A stretch of DNA of 64,000 nucleotides from Takakia lepidozioides (taxonomy: Eukaryota; Streptophyta; Takakiopsida; Takakiales; Takakiaceae). Position 1 is the stretch's first letter. Every line of letters starts with the position of its first letter. The notes under the pieces were generated by a model, which had not been told where the DNA came from, did no database searches, and saw only the letters and a program-made list of their open reading frames with translations. Positions 59,443-64,000 of the stretch are shown piece by piece. Both the position numbers and the translations under genes were made by a program. The stretch is taken from the NCBI GenBank assembly GCA_030704615.1, contig CM060732.1:56031053-56095052 (forward strand), written 5' to 3'.

Positions 59443-61433
59443 ATGGATGCAGCGGCGCTGTGGGAGGCGGCAGCACAGGGACGTACTGAGGAAGTAGAAG
59501 CGCTGGTGGCTGGGGGTGCGGATGTTTGCGATGGGGATGCGGCCGGGATCACGCCGTTGATGCGCGCGGCGCAGAATGGGCACACGGATGTTGTGCGTGC
59601 GCTTCTGAAAGTGGGGGCACCCTGGAATGCCTTGGAACCTTCTGGACGCTGTGCGGGTGATTTTGCTATGGAAGCTGGCCATCAGGCGGCCTTTGATGCA
59701 CTTCTGGATGCAGGTCATTTCTTTCGGTCTTGTGTGCACTGCAACTCTGTCTTCTCTCTTCAAGGTTTTCATTTTATTAGACTCGGTCACAATGCTGTGT
59801 GCTGGAATTGAAATAACAGTGTCATTTACTAGTCTGCCAGCTGGTAAAATGCCCCAAAATTCTCTGATCGGCTGCAAGGCATTAATCACCTTCCTTTAAT
59901 GATCTGCTGCAATGCAGCTCATTGTAACTTGCAGGTTGAATTCAAAGATAAGCATTGAACGCTTGGTAGCTACAGAATCGCATCAAGACCCTAAAGCATG
60001 ATACATGGAGAGGTTATACAAACTCAGCACCTGGGTGAAGGGGCCTTCTTCACTGATATATCATGTAAACGTGTGAAGTTATCAGTTTCAATAGTAAGTT
60101 TGAGGTCTTTACTGAATTCAGACAAAATGTGGATGCAGGTGTGCAGGCAGAGCTAATTTTGGGAGCAGTAGAGAGGCAGGATAAGCAGGTGGTGGAAGCT
60201 TCCGGCCAGCCATACCTGCAACAACGAGTGGAGTATAGTGAGGATAGGCTTATGGATGAAGAAAGGAAGGGTGTCATGATGGCATGGGAGAAGCCTCTGA
60301 TGGAGGCTCATGCGAGAGCTATTACAGCAAATGGAGGACATATCTTGAATGTGGGCTTTGGAATGGGTCTTGTTGATACAGCCATCCAAGGGTATAATCC
60401 TGCATCACACACTATTATTGAGGCTCACCCAGATGTCTACAAGCGCATGCTGGCCACAGGTTGGGGTGAGAAGCCTAACGTGCGCATCATAATTGGACGT
60501 TGGCAAGATGTGCTCCCTCAGTTAAGCACTTACGATGGTACTGCTTCTATTCACCAGTTGCATCTGTTACTCAAATATGGCTTTCTTGTTTGTATCCAAC
60601 CTTGTGGACATTTTGTGTCAAGTTCTATCAAGATGTATGCTTTGACAACAGCCGTTTGTCGTCTGATCTCCCTGGATATAGTAGCTTTATGCAGTGGTGA
60701 CCCTTGACTCTTTCTACACTCATTGACAGAGCTGTTGGCTCAGAAGGTTCCTCCACTGGGCTCATAGCTGCCCTTAGAACCACGGGATAGCATGGGAATT
60801 GAGCTTATATTAAACCTGTTAAGTGGCAGAAAAGTGCAATATCAACTGTCAACTTTTGTTTCTGAATAACCTGTCTACATGAGGAAGTGAGGCTTTTTGG
60901 TAAGGTAGATTACTGAGGTCCGCTTGGAGGTAGTGACATTGATGTTCATGTGAGGCAAATGCAGTACATCAGAGTCCTGAGACTTTAAATTAGGAAAATT
61001 GATGTAATAGCTGGGATGGTGTCACTTCAGTTGCAGAATTACGGGGATTGAAATAATTCTACAAATAAATGCTTCCATTGTTTACCTGTCTACGTTGGGC
61101 TGGGTCATGTGTGCAGGAATATTTTTTGATACTTATGGAGAGTATTATGATGACTTGAAGGCATTCCATGATTGTCTTCCCAAACTACTTAAGAGGGGAG
61201 GCATCTATTCCTACTTCAATGGTTTGTGTGCAACGAATGCCTTTTTCCATGTTGTTTATTGTCAAATTGTGGCTTTAGAACTTGCACATCTGGGCTTGAC
61301 TACACAGTTTATCCCCTTGCCAGTGAAGGATTGCTTGGATGAAAAGACATGGTTGGGAGTTTACCATAAATATTGGCAATTAGATACGTATTTTTTACCC
61401 GTCAGTCAAAATAGTGAAGAGGATGAGTCATAA
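59443..61433 (+). CDS. Ankyrin-repeat/RMT2-like arginine methyltransferase, three exons
   Basis: Exons: 59443-59713, 60139-60537 and 61117-61433; 328 residues, GT-AG and in phase. Residues 1-90 are ankyrin-like (EALVAGGADV, GITPLMRAAQNGHTDVVRAL). The rest is an SAM-dependent methyltransferase: motif I ILNVGFGMGLVDTAI (about 159-173), acidic loop IIEAHPDVYKRM, YDGIFFDTYGEYYDDL, and the family-typical YSYFNGLCATNAFFHVVYCQ and FIPLPVKDC. The layout is that of yeast Rmt2, which methylates the delta nitrogen of an arginine in ribosomal protein L12. The plant target is an inference. The start is the ATG before DAAALWEAA; an in-frame GTG-rich upstream stretch has no ATG besides one before the poly(G) at 59389. 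Confidence 0.9.
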
Positions 61434-62313
61434 GAGTATCTGCTCTACCCAGGACATAATGCAAGTGAAGTTTGTGTTGCACTTCTGGCACAGTTTGCTA
61501 ATGTATTCCTGAGTTGCTGGTAAATGGTTGTGTACTTCGACATTTGTAGTGAATACTCCACAGATTCGGCCATTGTCTGCTAAATTTTTTAAATCCATGA
61601 GGGAAACAAGTAGTGGCTGGTGTTTTTGGAGGATCTTTACAATATGCAGAACTGCAAGCTGTATTCTCCTAGTCTTGCTCATCATTTGATGGATGAATCG
61701 TTCGCGTCATCATCATCCATCTACTCATTGAGCACACTGTCACATGCTTCTGGCCTACTCACTTAGGAGTGGGAAATGGATCACCGTTGTGGGAAGACTG
61801 CATATAGAACAGTGTCTGAAGAATGGCCAAGTATTCAGTGTTTGCAGAGACCTGTAAACTCCACATTTTCAATCTGGAATTCCTCGCACAAGCACACAGC
61901 ATTCTACCACCTAAAATATGCGGTCCTAAAGAAGCGCTTCACTATCATCACCATACCACATTCATTTGTGCTTTGAGCCAGCCTAAAGTGAACTGTGTTC
62001 TGTAAATTTTGAGCTGTCAGTGCTGCCTCTTGGGCTGTTAAAGATACAACCACCTCGTGTTGAAGCAAATACGCCCTTTGATGGATTCAAACTTTCAAGC
62101 TTCAGAGAGATGGACGTGTAAAGTGCAACGTGTGAGCAACAAGACATCTTGTATCAAGTACCAAAGCAAACCCAAGCATCAGTGTTTATAGATAGGGCCT
62201 CACTCTATCATCATCTTCTTTTGCATCCACCCAAAACCTTCGTTGTCATTCCGGTATAAGTTACTGGGCTGTTTGCAGTGTGAGCACGCACGAAGGAAGA
62301 AGGGAGGCCAGCG
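61434..62313. other. Spacer between the methyltransferase and the tRNA synthetase genes
   Basis: No gene seen; 3' UTR and upstream region. Confidence 0.5.
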
Positions 62314-63504
62314 ATGGCTGGAGCTGGGACAGCGCTGGTCTCCTCCCTTCCTCGAACTGGGCTGCTGCGGCATCGCTCTCAGTCCTACCATCATATTCTG
62401 CAGCCCACGTACTCGCATCTCTTCTGCCCCTCCCTAGCTCGTTTTGGGCTCTCGCCGTCTCATGCTATGCTAATACTCAGCTCCTGCGCTAAGTCCTCAG
62501 GCTCCAAGCATGTAGCGCTCCCCCCTGCGCATTCTATCACAGGTTCTCTTCCCTGTATTGGGTATGGCGCACGCTCCAATAGCAGTCTGACTGGAGAAAT
62601 GCAGAGTGGTTTCACTGTCCGTGCAATTCCAGGATTTCCTAGGGTATGGAGGTCTGGGCTTTCAATGAGGGCGAAAGTAGCAGACGCGGAGACGGTTGCG
62701 GAGCCGAGTGTGAATGCGGGAGGAGATAGTAAGCAACGGTTTTCGTTCTCCGTGCCGCCGTTCCAAAAGAGATTGCGCATAGCTGATATCAAAGGGGGAG
62801 CCGATGGGGGATTAGAGCGCGTGGGACAGCACATGGTTGTGCGGGGCTGGGTTCGGACCTGTCGGTTGCAGAAGACTTTCACATTTATTGAGGTAGGATA
62901 AAGGCTCATTGATCACTCCTATAATTTACTTGTGAGAGTGGCATGTCAGCTCTCAAGTGCATTGCCTGATTGGGCTTTAGAGAGTCAGTGCTGCAAGATT
63001 GTCCAGGCCATGTCTGCGTCTGCGGTGATACTTTTCAGAGCTCAAATGCGGGGTCTTATCTAACAACGCAGTTGTCAAAGCACAAGAGAGTATGAGTTGG
63101 ATTGGAATTGCTTAAATCCCTCTTATACCTCAATTGATCGGTTTTAGTTGATACTTGATTCCTCATGAGCATATCATATATCTGAAGCATACCTTCCAGA
63201 AAAACCTTCCAAAGCCCCAAAATCATGACTGTCTGAAACTAAATTCAAGTAATAGGAAATTATGCCAAAGTTGTCTTCTGACATTATCATGAGCAGCGCG
63301 TACTTCCCGATTGTGGTGGGCTCTTGTAGAGTGGGTTGTTCGTCAGAAATGTATGGATGTTAGAATTGGCAGCTGCTGTGTTCAGAAATCTAATGTCTAT
63401 GATGGATGCCTGGGCTTGGGTCGCAACGATGGTAGTTGAATGATGGGTCTGCTGTCTCCAATCTCCAAGCAGTGGTGAATTTGGACATTGATGGCTATGA
63501 CAAG
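62314..63504 (+). CDS. Organellar asparaginyl-tRNA synthetase, first two exons (gene continues)
   Basis: Exon 1 (62314-62892, 193 codons) starts MAGAGTALVSSLPRTGL, a Ser/Arg-rich stretch with few acids that fits an organelle transit peptide. It then reads KRLRIADIKGG, GLERVGQHMVVRGWVRTCRL and TFTFIE, the start of the anticodon-binding OB fold of AsnRS. After GT-AG splicing, exon 2 (63436-63504) gives LNDGSAVSNLQAVVNLDIDG and YDK, ending phase 0 at a GTATGT donor. AsnRS charges tRNA-Asn in plastid and mitochondrion. The catalytic domain lies beyond the window. AspRS or LysRS share the OB fold, but the DIKGG and NDGS blocks favour AsnRS. Confidence 0.85.
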
Positions 63505-64000
63505 GTATGTACCTCTCATGCGTTGTTTGCTGTGATCTGGATTACCAAGTTAGAAGTCATTACGTTGATAGGATCTGAGCACTGGCAGGTAGAGAGACCT
63601 GGCTGGATGATGTGGGTATCTCCACGGTCCTGCATTGCTTCAGCGACCCAAACTCTAAACTTTTGTGCCTAATAGTTTGAAAGGACTCAAATTTCATTGT
63701 TTTTCCCATAATAGATATTTCTCATTCTAAGTGCCTTTTAGTTGGCAGCTGAAGTCTAGAGTTCATATGTGATTGAGCACTCACTGTTATTAGTTGAGTT
63801 TTGTGATAACTTGCTGCAACCGTAAAGGCCTGTTCAAACGTAATAGCATGAAGTTTAGAGTTCACTCACCAAGTCAAGAATTTGGTCTTCTCTGGGTAGG
63901 CCTTGGCTAATTTGTTCAACATACAGACACAATTGTTGTCAGGTCATAATGTTGGTTGTCTGTCATCAAGTGATGTTCAATTAAGTCAAGGGGGCAGGTT
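63505..64000 (+). other. Probably intron 2 of the AsnRS gene
   Basis: AT-rich sequence after the exon 2 donor. I found no further AsnRS exon before the window ends. Confidence 0.5.

Overview
This is eukaryotic nuclear DNA from a land plant. It has small spliced genes with GT-AG introns, plastid-targeted proteins, PLS-type pentatricopeptide-repeat (PPR) relics, an AKR4-type aldo-keto reductase family, and heavy loads of Ty3/gypsy, LINE, SINE and hAT elements. The tandemly expanded PPR relics and the low gene density suggest a fern or another seed-free plant, but the sequence does not fix the lineage.

Layout. 1-4.4 kb: the 3' end of a chromodomain Ty3/gypsy element with a probable LTR, then a decayed non-LTR element with an RNase H domain. 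5.4-14.3 kb: minus-strand PPR pseudogene debris made of repeated modules, split by a 2.8-kb composite repeat (6.5-9.3 kb) that holds a seven-unit tandem array of hairpin-bearing units. 15.2-16.4 kb: an intronless, disabled KIN17 copy. 16.8-53.1 kb: an aldo-keto reductase (AKR) cluster with four apparently intact five-exon genes (A, B and C on minus, D on plus) and one decayed relic (E, minus). Between and inside them lie a near-complete but disabled LINE (22.35-26.29 kb), two further 5'-truncated LINE insertions with exact target-site duplications, a tRNA-derived SINE, a non-autonomous hAT element carrying a SEC13-like gene fragment (41.2-42.4 kb), a large inverted-repeat complex (43.5-46.0 kb) and a second gypsy tail (46.0-46.4 kb). 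54.2-64 kb: ordinary single-copy plus-strand genes: a plastid GNAT acetyltransferase (NSI type, seven exons), an ankyrin/RMT2-like methyltransferase (three exons), and the first two exons of an organellar asparaginyl-tRNA synthetase that continues past the window.

The genes are not an operon. The AKR paralogues share exon phases and, for B, C and D, much of their flanks, so they arose by segmental duplication, with D inverted. All four intact copies keep the AKR catalytic residues Asp, Tyr, Lys and His. I assembled splice structures by hand from reading frame, phase and GT-AG sites; all seven complete or partial host genes stay in frame under these models. I saw no CRISPR, rRNA or functional tRNA gene.
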